Origin: Nonomuraea soli
GTDB taxonomy: Bacteria; Actinomycetota; Actinomycetes; Streptosporangiales; Streptosporangiaceae
Direction of reading: 5' to 3'
Assembly (NCBI RefSeq): GCF_013761175.1
Contig: NZ_JACDUR010000008.1
Span: 323,875-387,874 of the forward strand
Length of the DNA: 64,000 nt
The translations under genes and the position numbers were made by a program. A model generated the notes under the pieces. It saw only the letters and a list, made by a program, of their open reading frames with translations. It had not been told where the DNA came from and did no database searches. Below, one piece after another: positions 26,108 to 34,861 of this stretch; the first letter of the stretch is position 1; each line of letters starts with the position of its first letter.

Positions 26108-26666
26108 CCCCGATCGGCGCAGAGCCCTGCTTGACGCGGCCGACAGGGTGATCCTGCGGGAGGGGCACGAGGCGTCCATGGCGCTCATCGCCACCGAGGC
26201 GGGCGTCACCAAACCGATCCTCTACCGCCACTTCGGCGACAAGAGCGGGCTGTACGAAGCGCTGGCCGACCGGCACGTCCGCACCGTGATCGCGCACCTG
26301 CTGCCCGAGCTGGCCGGCCCCGGCGACCTGCGCCGGCGCACGCGCGCGACGATCGCCGTCTACCTCGACCTGATCTCGGCCAACCTCAACCTCTACCGGT
26401 TCCTGTTCCACCGGGCCAGCGCCGAGGACAGCCGCATGCGCTCCCACATGACCTCGCTGGTGCGCAGCCTCGGCGAGGAACTGGGACGGCTGCTGGCCGC
26501 CGAGGGTGTGGTGCGCGACCCGGTGCGCGCCCAGGTGCTCGGCCACGCCTTCGTCGGCATGGTGCAGACCACCGGCGACTGGTGGCTGGAGCACCCGGAG
26601 GTGGAGCGTTCCGCGGTGGTCGACGGCCTGGCCGACGCCATCGTGGCGGCCTTCACAGCAGGTTGA
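26097..26666 (+). CDS. TetR family regulator
   Basis: 189 residues. N-terminal HTH: ASMALIATEAGVTKPILYRHFGDKSGLYEAL (start ASMALIATEAGVTKPIL, end YRHFGDKSGL). The C-domain with MVQTTGDWWLEHP resembles regulators of lipid metabolism genes. GTG start with TATGGT 6 nt upstream, inside the preceding gene. It converges on the kinase/acyl-CoA dehydrogenase operon, overlapping by 14 bp, and may control it; no operator is obvious. Confidence 0.8.
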   Translation: MSRSPDRRRALLDAADRVILREGHEASMALIATEAGVTKPILYRHFGDKSGLYEALADRHVRTVIAHLLPELAGPGDLRRRTRATIAVYLDLISANLNLYRFLFHRASAEDSRMRSHMTSLVRSLGEELGRLLAAEGVVRDPVRAQVLGHAFVGMVQTTGDWWLEHPEVERSAVVDGLADAIVAAFTAG

Positions 26667-27609
26667 GCAGGTCCCACTCGGTCTCGCACACCCGCCGCCC
26701 GATCGCGGCCAGCTCGACCGACCTGGCGCCGCCCTCCAGGTGCCGCATCGCCTGCATGACGCAGATGACGCCCCACTTGAGCACGCCGAAGGTCTCCCAC
26801 CAGCGCAGCGCCGCCGGATCCACCCGCCGCCCGCCCGCCTTCTCGTAGGCCGCGACCAGCGTGTCGTAGTCGCCGAACCCGCCCACCGGGCGCGGCGAGC
26901 CGAACCGCCAGGCCCTCACGCACAACCAGCCCAGGTCCTCGATCGGGTCGCCGACGTGGGCCAGCTCCCAGTCGAGCACCGCGCGCAGGCCCTCCGGGCC
27001 GACGACGAGGTTGCCGTTGCGGAAGTCGCCGTGCACGACCGCGATGCCGCCGGGGTCGGGACGGGTCTCGTCCAGGCGGCGGAAGGCCAGCTCGAAGGCG
27101 GGATGCGCCCGGCCGGTGAGGTCGAGCACGTCGCGCCACTGGCGCAGCGGGTCGGGGGGCGGGTCTTCGGCCACGGCGGTCAGGGGCATGCGGTGGATCG
27201 CCGCCAGGGCGGCGCCGCACTGCTCGGTCAGGCTCTCGCGCGCTCCGGCGAACTCCGGGTCGCGAAGGATCTTGCGCGGGATGGTCTGGCCGTCGACGCG
27301 GCTCATCAGAAGGTAGGGCCGCCCCGCCGTGCCCTCGGCGACGATGCGGGGGACCGGCACGCCCGTCTCGGCGGCCGCGCGCATCAGCCGCGCCTCGGCG
27401 GCCAGCCCGGATCCCGCCCCCGTCTCCAGGGCCGTTCCCGGGCCGTCCATCCTGAGCACCAGCTCGTGCGTGACGCCGCCCGCCCGCACGTCGAGCGACC
27501 AGGTCTCGCGCGAGGCGCCGCCGGGCAGCCGGACCGCCGACGAGACCCGCGCCTGATCGCCGAAGACCTCGTGAACGACGCCGGCGGCCGGGTCGCCCGC
27601 GCTCGTCAT
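26653..27609 (-). CDS. APH-fold phosphotransferase, ACAD10/11 kinase-like
   Basis: 318 residues. Catalytic loop HGDFRNGN (His193, Asp195, Asn200) and the metal-binding DWE (213-215) followed by HVGDPIEDLGW are typical of the aminoglycoside phosphotransferase fold. The sequence type is the acyl-CoA-linked subgroup rather than antibiotic resistance. Its ATG overlaps the stop of the acyl-CoA dehydrogenase gene (ATGA), so the two products are made together. In mammals the same two domains are fused in ACAD10/ACAD11, which phosphorylate 4-hydroxyacyl-CoA and then eliminate phosphate; the same role is inferred here. Confidence 0.75.
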   Translation of the reverse strand: MTSAGDPAAGVVHEVFGDQARVSSAVRLPGGASRETWSLDVRAGGVTHELVLRMDGPGTALETGAGSGLAAEARLMRAAAETGVPVPRIVAEGTAGRPYLLMSRVDGQTIPRKILRDPEFAGARESLTEQCGAALAAIHRMPLTAVAEDPPPDPLRQWRDVLDLTGRAHPAFELAFRRLDETRPDPGGIAVVHGDFRNGNLVVGPEGLRAVLDWELAHVGDPIEDLGWLCVRAWRFGSPRPVGGFGDYDTLVAAYEKAGGRRVDPAALRWWETFGVLKWGVICVMQAMRHLEGGARSVELAAIGRRVCETEWDLLNLL

Positions 27610-28784
27610 CGGGCGAACTCCCACGAGCCGCCGGCGGCGTAGGTGCCCAGGACGCGCCGCCCGACCGAGTCGATGTGCACCTCGTCGGGTCCGTCGTAGA
27701 TCCGGCCGGCCCGCGCGTGACGGTACATCCGGTCCAGCGGGGTGTCGGGCGTCAGTCCCGCCGCGCCGTACACCTGGATGGCCCGGTCGATGACGGCGTG
27801 CAGCATGCGCGCGCCCACCACCTTGATCGCCCCGATCTCCACGCGCGCGTCGGAGCCGCCGTCGACGGCGTGGGCGGCCTGCAGGGTGAGCAGCCTGGCG
27901 GCCTGGATGTCGGTGTAGGAGTCGAAGACGTGCTGGCGCATCAGCTGCTTGCGCGCCAACGGCTCGCCGAAGGCGGTGCGCTCGTGCAGCCTGCGGCACA
28001 TCAGGTCGAAGGCGCGCTGCGCCTGGCCCAGCCAGCGCATGCAGTGGAAGATGCGGCCGGGGCCGAGCCGCTTCTGGGCGATGACGAAGCCGTGGCCGCG
28101 CGGCCCGAGCAGGTTGCCAGCGGGCACGCGCACGTCCTCGTAGCGCACCTCGCAGTGCCCGCCCGACAGGCCCAGCACCGGCGTCTCGCGCACGATGCGG
28201 TAGCCGGGCGTGCCGGTGGGGACCACGATCATGGAGAAGGCCAGGTGCGGGGGAGCGTCGCTCTCGGTGCGGCACATGACGGTGGTGTAGGCCGCGCGGG
28301 AGGCGCCCGTGGTGAACCACTTGTGCCCGTTGATCACCCATTCGTCGCCGTCGAGCACCGCGCTGGTCCGGATCTGGGTGGGGTCGCTGCTGGAGACCGC
28401 CGGCTCGGTCATCGCGAAGCTGGGCCAGATGTCGCCGCGCACCAGCGGTCGCAGGTAGCGCTCCCGCTGCTCGTCCGAGGCGTGCTCGTGCAGCATGAGG
28501 GAGTCCTGCAGGGTGAAGGTGCCCAGGGCCAGCTGGCCGTACTCACTGCGTCCCTGCACCTCGTTGACGTAGACGTAGTCGAGGAAGCCGAGCCCGCCGC
28601 CGCCCAGTTCGCGCGGGTGGCCCAGCGCCCACAGGCCCTCCTTCTTGGCCTCCTCCTGAAGTTCGCGCAGAATGGATGCGTCGCCGGAGTGCAACGCCTC
28701 CTCGGCGGGTTCGACTCGTTCGGTCATGAAGGCCAGCACGGCCTCACGGACGGGGCGGACACGGTCGGGTACGGCAAAGCTCAT
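27606..28784 (-). CDS. Acyl-CoA dehydrogenase, ACAD10/11-like
   Basis: 392 residues. Features are FAMTEPAVSSSDPTQIRT (FAD/substrate loop), WVINGHKWFTTGASRA, and KQLMRQHVFDSYTDIQAARLL. At the base position the protein reads YDGPDEVH with Asp364 where medium-chain enzymes have Glu, a mark of the ACAD10/11 group. FAD-dependent, soluble, acting on acyl-CoA thioesters. First gene of an operon with the kinase. ATG at 28784 is used; an in-frame GTG at 28796 is possible. Confidence 0.85.
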   Translation of the reverse strand: MSFAVPDRVRPVREAVLAFMTERVEPAEEALHSGDASILRELQEEAKKEGLWALGHPRELGGGGLGFLDYVYVNEVQGRSEYGQLALGTFTLQDSLMLHEHASDEQRERYLRPLVRGDIWPSFAMTEPAVSSSDPTQIRTSAVLDGDEWVINGHKWFTTGASRAAYTTVMCRTESDAPPHLAFSMIVVPTGTPGYRIVRETPVLGLSGGHCEVRYEDVRVPAGNLLGPRGHGFVIAQKRLGPGRIFHCMRWLGQAQRAFDLMCRRLHERTAFGEPLARKQLMRQHVFDSYTDIQAARLLTLQAAHAVDGGSDARVEIGAIKVVGARMLHAVIDRAIQVYGAAGLTPDTPLDRMYRHARAGRIYDGPDEVHIDSVGRRVLGTYAAGGSWEFAR

Positions 28785-28848
28785 GCTCCGGATCACAACG
28801 CAGAACCGTTGCACGGTCAACATCCTGTAATTCCTACCAAAACTATGG

Positions 28849-28863
28849 GATAATTGGGACGTG
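28849..28863 (+). promoter_or_regulatory. Leaderless promoter of the LanC-like gene
   Basis: GATAAT (28849-28854) ends 6 nt before the GTG at 28861 and no ribosome site is present, so transcription probably begins at the start codon. Confidence 0.55.
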
Positions 28864-30072
28864 AACACCCCGCTGAGCGTGGCCGTACGGGCCGAGCGCC
28901 TGATCGGGCCGGGACCGGGCCTGTCCCTGTATTCGGGCGAGGCCGGGATCGTGCTGTTCCAACTCGACCTGGCGACCGCTACGGGCAGGGCCGACCACCT
29001 GGCGCGAGCACGCGAGGGTGCGCGGCGCCTGGTCGCCGCCTGGCCCGAGCACCGCGACGACCTCACCCTGTACAGAGGGCTCGCCGGCGTCATGATCGCC
29101 CTCCTGGAAGCGGGCTGGGTGCTGGGCGGCGGCGAGTTCGAGCAGGCCGCCGCCGACATCGCCGAGCTGATCGCCGCCCGGGCGGGCGCCGGGGGCCTGT
29201 CCGGGGACTGGTTCGGCGCCTCCGACGACTACGTCGGCTGGACCGGCGAGCCCGCGCTGCGCGGCGACGGCGGCATCGTCCTGTCGCTGCTGCGCGCCGG
29301 GGCCGAACTGGGCCTGCCCGCCTGCACGGCGATCGCCGTCGAGGTGGGCCGCCGCATCGCCGGCCGTCCCGTGCCCGGCCACCGGCTCGGCGCCCGCGCC
29401 GGACTGCCGGACGACTCCGTCACGCCCGGCTTCCTGTCGGGCACGGCGGGCACCGTGTACCTCCTGGCGCGCCTGCACGCCGTCACCGGCGACGAGTCGT
29501 TCCTGCGCGCGGCCCGCAGTGGAGCGGCCTTCATCCGTGAGGTCAGCACGCTGACCGACGGCGCCGCCGTGGTGCCGCACCACCTGCCCCAGGGGCGCGA
29601 CCTGTTCGCCGTCGGCTTCTGCTCGGGATCGGCCGGGGTGGCGCGGGCCTTCTTCGAGCTCTATCGCTCCGGCGGCGACTCGCGCGATCTGGAGTGGGCC
29701 GAGCTCCTCGCCCGCGGGATCGAGCGCCACTGCCGCGAGCAGGGCATGCCCGACGCCTCCTGCCAGTGTTGCGGGGTGGCCGGGCTGCTGGAGCTGTTCG
29801 TCGGCCTGTGGGCCGGCACGGGCAGATCCGCCCACCTCGACACGGCCCACCGGCTGGCGGGCGAGCTGGTGAGCCGGGCCGGCGACCCCGACGGCGCGGG
29901 CCTGCGCTGGCCGCGCACGACCAAGCCGGGCTACCTGCCCGGACCCGCCGGCATCGCAGCCGCCCTGCTGCACCTGCACGCGGCCGGCCAGGGGGAGCGG
30001 GCGGCGCGGTTGCCGCTGCTGCCCGACAACCCCTTTCCCGCCATACCCGTCCCCCTGAGCGTCGGGCACTGA
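28861..30072 (+). CDS. Stand-alone LanC-like protein
   Basis: 403 residues. Repeated G-x-x-G turns of the alpha/alpha toroid are visible: SLYSGEAGI (22-30), LYRGLAGV, FLSGTAGTVY, GFCSGSAGVAR and LPGPAGIAAALL. LanC cyclases bind zinc with Cys, Cys and His; here Cys254 and Cys303 are in place but the His is replaced by Cys304 (QCCGVAG). No lanthipeptide precursor, LanB or LanM is near. Could be a LanC-like enzyme adding thiols (glutathione in eukaryotes; mycothiol or another thiol here) to dehydroamino acids, or a structural relative. Divergent from the acyl-CoA dehydrogenase. Confidence 0.75.
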   Translation: MNTPLSVAVRAERLIGPGPGLSLYSGEAGIVLFQLDLATATGRADHLARAREGARRLVAAWPEHRDDLTLYRGLAGVMIALLEAGWVLGGGEFEQAAADIAELIAARAGAGGLSGDWFGASDDYVGWTGEPALRGDGGIVLSLLRAGAELGLPACTAIAVEVGRRIAGRPVPGHRLGARAGLPDDSVTPGFLSGTAGTVYLLARLHAVTGDESFLRAARSGAAFIREVSTLTDGAAVVPHHLPQGRDLFAVGFCSGSAGVARAFFELYRSGGDSRDLEWAELLARGIERHCREQGMPDASCQCCGVAGLLELFVGLWAGTGRSAHLDTAHRLAGELVSRAGDPDGAGLRWPRTTKPGYLPGPAGIAAALLHLHAAGQGERAARLPLLPDNPFPAIPVPLSVGH

Positions 30073-30075
30073 CCC

Positions 30076-30948
30076 TCAGACCTTCGTCCCGGCCAGCAGG
30101 GCGGTCGTGCGCTTCTGCTCCTCGGGCGTGCCGATGGGGACGGCCAGCAGTTCGGTCGCGCCCGCGCCCGCCAGCCGTCCGAGCTGCTCGACGACGTCCG
30201 CCTCGTCGCCGGCCACGATGACGTCGGCGGGTCCGCGCGCGCCGCCGCGCTCCAGGATCGCCCGATAGGCGGGCAGCTCGCCGACCACCGCGAACCGCTC
30301 GGCGACCATCGATCGCACGCCCGCCTCGTCGCCGGTGACGCACACGCAGACCGTCGCCACCACCCGAGGGGCGCCGCCGCTCAGGGCGGGGACCACGTAC
30401 GACTCCAGCGCCTCCGGTCCCGCCCAGGTGGTGACCACGCCGTCGGCCAGCTCGCCGGCGATGCGCAACGACGCCGGTCCCAGCGCCCCGACCAGCAGCG
30501 AGGGTGCCGTCGTGCTCACGCCGACCGCGCCTGACGCCTTGAGGGTCTCGCCCTCGAACGCCACGCTCTCGCCGCGCAGCAACGGGGCCAGCACCGACAG
30601 GTACTCGCGCAGGTGGCGGGCGGGACGCTCGTACGGCAGGCCGAAACGTCCCTCGACGATCGGCCGGTGGCTGACCCCCACGCCGAGGGTCAGCCGCCCG
30701 CCCACGGCCTCCTGCACCGTGAGCGCCTGGGCGGCCAGGGCGAGGGGGTGGCGCGGCTGAGTGGGCACGACGGCGGTGCCGAGCGCCGGGCCGTCCACCG
30801 CGCGGCCGACGACCGCCAGCGCGGTGAGGGCGTCCCTGCCGTCGCGCTGGCCCGCCCAGAGGCTGTCGAAGGCGGTGTGGGCGTGGGCGAAGGCGATCAT
30901 GTCGTCCAAGGACGGGGCGAGCTCGTCGATCCAGAGTCCGATGCGCAT
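30076..30948 (-). CDS. LLM class F420-dependent oxidoreductase
   Basis: 290 residues of the luciferase-like TIM barrel. FDSLWAGQRDGRDAL, LTLGVGVSHRPIVEG and RHLREYLSVLAPLLRGE are the signatures of actinobacterial F420-linked members (TIGR03564-type). It would reduce or oxidise a small organic substrate with coenzyme F420; substrate unknown. It begins 12 nt downstream of the quinone reductase gene's stop, so it is the second gene of that operon. Confidence 0.8.
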   Translation of the reverse strand: MRIGLWIDELAPSLDDMIAFAHAHTAFDSLWAGQRDGRDALTALAVVGRAVDGPALGTAVVPTQPRHPLALAAQALTVQEAVGGRLTLGVGVSHRPIVEGRFGLPYERPARHLREYLSVLAPLLRGESVAFEGETLKASGAVGVSTTAPSLLVGALGPASLRIAGELADGVVTTWAGPEALESYVVPALSGGAPRVVATVCVCVTGDEAGVRSMVAERFAVVGELPAYRAILERGGARGPADVIVAGDEADVVEQLGRLAGAGATELLAVPIGTPEEQKRTTALLAGTKV

Positions 30949-30960
30949 CGGCGGGGCCTT

Positions 30961-31956
30961 TCAGCGGGTGACGGTGACGACGGAACGGGCGGCGGGGCGG
31001 TGGACCGCGGTCCACCGCTGGGCGGGCGGATTCTCCGGGCGCAGCAGGCCGCGGTCGATCAGGGTCAGGACCTCGCCGAGCGCCGGGCCGGAGGGCCACT
31101 GGCCCCAGAAGGTCTCCAGGGTGCGGCGGGCGGGGGTGACCAGGCCGGCGGGGTCGAGGACCAGGGGGTCGCCTCCCATCGTGCCGACCGCGATCGCCCG
31201 GCCGCCGTCGGCCAGCAGGGCGAAGGCCCGGCCCAGCACCGCGCCGCCGACGACGTCGATCACGCCGTCCACGGGCTCGGTGACCTCGTCGAGTGACGCC
31301 ACCACCTCGCCCGCCCCGGGCGGCAGCGGCGTGGGGGAGGGCGGCTGGGCGCCGGAGGGCCGGGCTGGGGGTGCCTGTGTGGAGGGCGGCTGGGCGCCGG
31401 AGGGTTGGGCCAGGGGCGCCTGTGCGGGGGAGGGCGCGTGGGTGGCGGGTGGCGGCGCGGCGGTGCGGGTGGCGGCGATCACGTGGGCGCCCGACAGGGC
31501 CGCCAGCTGGACCGCGTACCAGGCGACCGCTCCGGAGGCGCCCGTGACCAGGACGCGGCGGCCGAGCACCGGACCGAGCCGCCGGACGGCCTGCAGCGCG
31601 CTGAGCCCCGGCACCGCCAGGGCGGCGGCCTGCTCCAGCGTCACCGACTCCGGCACCACTGCCAGATCACCCGCGCGGAAGGCGGCCAGCTCGGCCCAGG
31701 CTCCTGGCCGGTCGCCCAGCGCGACGACCCTGGCGCCGGGCGCCGGGCCGGAGCCGTCGGCCGCCTGCCGTACGACCACGCCCGCCGCCTCGAACCCCCA
31801 CACGCCTCCCTCGCCCAGCACCGCCGGCGCGTGGACGGCGTCACGTCCGGTGACGACGACGGCGTGGACCTCGACCAGCGCCTGGTCGGGTCGTGGATCG
31901 GCGGCGGGCCGCTCGGCCAGGACGAATCCGTCCCCGGAAACCGTGAGAGCACGCAT
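30961..31956 (-). CDS. Quinone oxidoreductase-like MDR enzyme with repeat insert
   Basis: 331 residues of the zinc-independent MDR/QOR type. The N-domain ends near GAWAELAAFR; the cofactor turn is LVTGASGAVAWYAVQLAA. Right after the second strand (AATRTAA) a Pro/Ala/Ser/Gln-rich insert of about 45 residues interrupts the Rossmann fold before VVASLDEVTEPVDGVIDVVGG. The insert is encoded by a 45-bp repeat. ATG with GGGGG 8 nt upstream. Divergent from a TetR gene that probably represses it. Confidence 0.75.
   Translation of the reverse strand: MRALTVSGDGFVLAERPAADPRPDQALVEVHAVVVTGRDAVHAPAVLGEGGVWGFEAAGVVVRQAADGSGPAPGARVVALGDRPGAWAELAAFRAGDLAVVPESVTLEQAAALAVPGLSALQAVRRLGPVLGRRVLVTGASGAVAWYAVQLAALSGAHVIAATRTAAPPPATHAPSPAQAPLAQPSGAQPPSTQAPPARPSGAQPPSPTPLPPGAGEVVASLDEVTEPVDGVIDVVGGAVLGRAFALLADGGRAIAVGTMGGDPLVLDPAGLVTPARRTLETFWGQWPSGPALGEVLTLIDRGLLRPENPPAQRWTAVHRPAARSVVTVTR
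31336..31425. repeat. 45-bp direct repeat inside the quinone reductase gene
   Basis: Two copies starting with GGAGGGCGGCTGGGCGCCGG at 31336 and 31381. The period of 45 keeps the frame and yields 15-residue Pro-rich units. Confidence 0.8.
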
Positions 31957-31990
31957 AATAAAACCCCCTGAACGACAAGGTTTGAAAAAT

Positions 31991-32006
31991 TGAACCGAGT
32001 AGTTCA
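31991..32006. promoter_or_regulatory. Operator-like TGAAC-n6-GTTCA
   Basis: Inverted repeat TGAAC (31991-31995) and GTTCA (32002-32006) between the divergent quinone reductase and TetR genes, next to TAACAT, the TetR gene's -10 box. Likely the site of that regulator. Confidence 0.5.
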
Positions 32007-32025
32007 GTGAAGCTAACATGTCCGT

Positions 32026-32649
32026 ATGCACGACGGCAATCGGCCCAGAGGCCGCATCGACAAGCGCGAGATGATCGTGGAGGCGGCCTTCCGCGTGTTC
32101 GCCCGCGAGGGCTACGCGCAGGCGAGCGTCGACGTGATCGCGGCCGAGGCGGGCGTGGCCAAGCCGACGATCTACGCCCATCTGGGCGGCAAGGAGCAGA
32201 TGTTCCGGGAGGTCATCAGGTCCACGGCGGCGCGCGGGATCGCCAAGTCGTCGGCGGTGCTCACCGAGCTGCCCGCCGACCCGCCCGACCTGCGTGAGGC
32301 GCTCATCGCGGTCGCCTGGGGCCTGGTCGGCTGCTTCCAGGACGAGCGCTCGGCGGCCCTGCGCAGGCTGCTGAACGCCGAGATCGTGAGATTTCCGGAC
32401 CTGTTCGACCTGATCCGCGCCGACGCCGTCGACCCGTTCAACGAGGCCCTGGCCGGGCGCCTGGCCAGGTTCGCGCACGCGGGCAGGCTCACCCTCGACG
32501 ACCCGGTGCGGGCGGCCAGCCAGTTCGTGGCCCTGATCACCGAGGAGCTGCCGATGTTGTCGGCCTTCGGCACCCGCCCGATCCCGCGCGAGAAGCTGGA
32601 GGAGATCGTCGTGTCGGGGGTCGACCTGTTCCTGCGCGCCATGCGATAA
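32026..32649 (+). CDS. TetR/AcrR family regulator
   Basis: 207 residues. HTH in the first 60: ASVDVIAAEAGVAKPTIYAH followed by LGGKEQMFREV. The C-terminal TetR_C_7-like domain includes FPDLFDLIRADAVDPFNEAL. TAACAT ends 6 nt before the ATG (leaderless). Expected to control itself and the divergent quinone reductase/LLM operon through the TGAAC-n6-GTTCA site. Confidence 0.85.
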   Translation: MHDGNRPRGRIDKREMIVEAAFRVFAREGYAQASVDVIAAEAGVAKPTIYAHLGGKEQMFREVIRSTAARGIAKSSAVLTELPADPPDLREALIAVAWGLVGCFQDERSAALRRLLNAEIVRFPDLFDLIRADAVDPFNEALAGRLARFAHAGRLTLDDPVRAASQFVALITEELPMLSAFGTRPIPREKLEEIVVSGVDLFLRAMR

Positions 32650-32657
32650 AGGCGGGC

Positions 32658-33002
32658 ATGGAGCCTCACGACGCCCCCACGGCCGCGCAGCTGCTGGCCG
32701 CCGTGCGCGACTTCCTCTCCGACGACGTGCTGCCCGCGGTCGACGGGCGGGTGCGCTTCCACACCAGGGTCGCGATCAACGTGCTCGGCATGGTCGAGCG
32801 CGAGCTCGAACTCGGCCCCGAGCAGGCCGCCGAGCACCGGCGGCGGCTGGCGGAGCTGGGCGTGGCCGACGACGCCGAGCTGGCCGCCGCCATACGCGAA
32901 GGCCACCTCGACGGTCCTGAGAACCGGGCCGAGGTGGCCGAGCTGGTACGGCAGGCGGTGCGGGCCAAGCTGCAGGTGGCCAACCCCGGCTACCTGGACT
33001 GA
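32658..33002 (+). CDS. DUF6285-like small protein
   Basis: 114 residues, all helical. RDFLSDDVLPAVDGRVRFHTRVAINVLGMVERELELGP (key parts RDFLSDDVLP and RFHTRVAINVLGMVEREL) matches the DUF6285 pattern as I know it. In other actinobacteria such proteins sit beside APH-type kinases and acyl-CoA dehydrogenases; here that pair is 4 kb away. It begins 8 nt after the TetR gene, so it is probably in that operon. Function unknown. Confidence 0.6.
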   Translation: MEPHDAPTAAQLLAAVRDFLSDDVLPAVDGRVRFHTRVAINVLGMVERELELGPEQAAEHRRRLAELGVADDAELAAAIREGHLDGPENRAEVAELVRQAVRAKLQVANPGYLD

Positions 33003-33025
33003 CCGGCGTCGCCTGCCGTACGCCT

Positions 33026-34621
33026 CTAGTGGGTCAGGTCGAGATCCTTGACCCGCGGGTCGCCCTCGTCGGCGAAGTACTCGTCGCGCTTGGTGGCGTC
33101 GACGCCGTCGGCGACCTTGAGCGCGCGCAGCACCACGGTGCCGAGCGCGGCCGCGATCAGGTTGACCGCCAGGGCCAGGATGCCCGCGTAGATGGTCATC
33201 TTGGTGTCGAAGCCGAGGTTGCCCAGCGAGAAGGCCGAGCCGCCGAAGTGCAGCTTGCCGCTGGCCGGGTTCGGGATGGTGTAGAGCATCCACATGCCCG
33301 CGGCCATGCCCAGGGCCCAGCCGATGAGCAGGCCGCCCTTGTGGAACCACCGGGTGTACAGGCCGAGCGCCACCGCCGGCAGCGTCTGCAGCATGATGAC
33401 GCCGCCGATGAGCTGCAGGTCGATGGAGAACTGCGGGTCGAGCAGGAGGATGCACAGCACCGCGCCGACCTTGACGAGCAGCGAGACGATCTTGGAGACC
33501 TGCGCCTCCTGCTTGTCGCTGGCCTGCTTGTTGATGTACTCCCGGTAGATGTTGCGGGTGAACAGGTTCGCCGCGGCGATCGACATGATCGCGGCCGGCA
33601 CCAGGGCGCCGATGGCGATGGCGGCGAAGGCGACACCGGTGAACCAGTCGGGGAACATCTGGTCGAACAGGTTCGGCACGATCGTGTTGCCGATCGGCTT
33701 GCCGTTCTCGCCGACCGTGGGCTTGGTGCCCGCGGCGATGGCCATGTAGCCGAGCAGGGCGATCAGGCCCAGCAGCAGCGAGTAGGCGGGCAGGGCCGAC
33801 ATGTTCCGCTTGACGACGTTGCGGTTCTTGGCGGCCAGCACGCCGGTGAGGCTGTGCGGGTACAGGAACAGCGCCAGCGCCGAGCCGAAGGCCAGCGTGA
33901 TGTACTGCAGCTGGTTGCCGGCGTTCAGGATGATGCCGTCACCGGGAGCCGGGGTGGCCGCGAACTTCTCGGCCGCCCTGTCGAAGACGATGTCCCAGCC
34001 GCCCAGCTTGACCGGGATGTAGATGATCGCCACCAGGATCACGACGTAGATGAGCGTGTCCTTGACGAAGGCGATCAGCGCCGGGGCGCGCAGGCCCGAC
34101 TGGTAGGTGTAGGCGGCCAGGATCAGGAAGGCCACCACGATCGGCCAGTGGCCGGTGATGCCCATCGACTGCAGCACGGCCTCGATGCCGACCAGCTGGA
34201 GCGCGATGTAGGGCATGGTGGCGACCAGGCCGGTGATGGCGATCACCAGGGCCAGCATCGGCGAGCCGAAGCGGGCGCGCACGAAGTCGGCCGGGGTGAC
34301 GAAGCCGTGCACGTGCGAGACCGACCACAGGCGGCACAGCACGAGGAAGACCAGCGGGTAGATGATCACCGTGTACGGCACGGCGTAGAAGCCCATCGCG
34401 CCCGCGCCGAAGACGAGGGCGGGCACGGCCACGAACGTGTAGGCCGTGTAAAGGTCGCCGCCGACGAGGAACCAGGTAATCCAGGAGCCGAAATTGCGGC
34501 CACCCAGACCCCACTCGTCCAGGCTGTCGATGGAATCGGGCCGGCGCCACCGGGCGGCGACGAAGCCCATTCCGCTGACAAGGGCGAACAGGACGACGAA
34601 GACGACGATCTCAGTGGTCAT
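33026..34621 (-). CDS. mctP: MctP-like monocarboxylate transporter (SSS family)
   Basis: 531 residues with about 13 membrane helices. WGLGGRNFGSWITWFLVGGDLYTAYTF (key GGRNFG and GGDLYTAYTF), FVTPADFVRARFGS, SIAAANLFTRNIYREYI and QTLPAVALGLYTRWFHKGG fit sodium:solute symporters of the monocarboxylate (pyruvate, lactate, acetate) group. The ATG overlaps the stop of the DUF3311 gene (ATGA), the usual two-gene arrangement for this transporter. Convergent with the DUF6285-like gene. Confidence 0.85.
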   Translation of the reverse strand: MTTEIVVFVVLFALVSGMGFVAARWRRPDSIDSLDEWGLGGRNFGSWITWFLVGGDLYTAYTFVAVPALVFGAGAMGFYAVPYTVIIYPLVFLVLCRLWSVSHVHGFVTPADFVRARFGSPMLALVIAITGLVATMPYIALQLVGIEAVLQSMGITGHWPIVVAFLILAAYTYQSGLRAPALIAFVKDTLIYVVILVAIIYIPVKLGGWDIVFDRAAEKFAATPAPGDGIILNAGNQLQYITLAFGSALALFLYPHSLTGVLAAKNRNVVKRNMSALPAYSLLLGLIALLGYMAIAAGTKPTVGENGKPIGNTIVPNLFDQMFPDWFTGVAFAAIAIGALVPAAIMSIAAANLFTRNIYREYINKQASDKQEAQVSKIVSLLVKVGAVLCILLLDPQFSIDLQLIGGVIMLQTLPAVALGLYTRWFHKGGLLIGWALGMAAGMWMLYTIPNPASGKLHFGGSAFSLGNLGFDTKMTIYAGILALAVNLIAAALGTVVLRALKVADGVDATKRDEYFADEGDPRVKDLDLTH

Positions 34622-34809
34622 TTCGTCATCCTGTAAACGATCGTGGTGCACGCGACGCCGAGCGCGATGAAGGCCAGCTGCAGCCAGTAGAACAGCGGGA
34701 AGCCGAGCAGGCGCGGCTCGTCGGAGTTGAACAGGAACGTCAGCAGCGGTACCACGATGGGCACGAACAAGAGCCAGTTCCACCGGCTCTTGTCAGTCCG
34801 GGTGGTCAT
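34618..34809 (-). CDS. DUF3311 small membrane protein, MctP partner
   Basis: 63 residues with two membrane helices, LLFVPIVVPLLTFLF and FYWLQLAFIALGVACTTIVY, separated by RLLGFPLF. This is the DUF3311 layout, nearly always found directly before an SSS-type monocarboxylate permease and thought to be its small subunit. Ribosome site GGAG 5 nt upstream. Transcribed from a promoter in the gap to 34989. Confidence 0.8.
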   Translation of the reverse strand: MTTRTDKSRWNWLLFVPIVVPLLTFLFNSDEPRLLGFPLFYWLQLAFIALGVACTTIVYRMTK

Positions 34810-34861
34810 CTTTTCTCCGTGGAGTCAGGGGGTGTGACGGGGTCGGAGCGTAACGTTTCGG

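Noticed and set aside
28861..30072. Lanthipeptide biosynthesis cluster around the LanC-like gene
   Set aside because: No LanB, LanM, precursor, protease or transporter lies within several kilobases.
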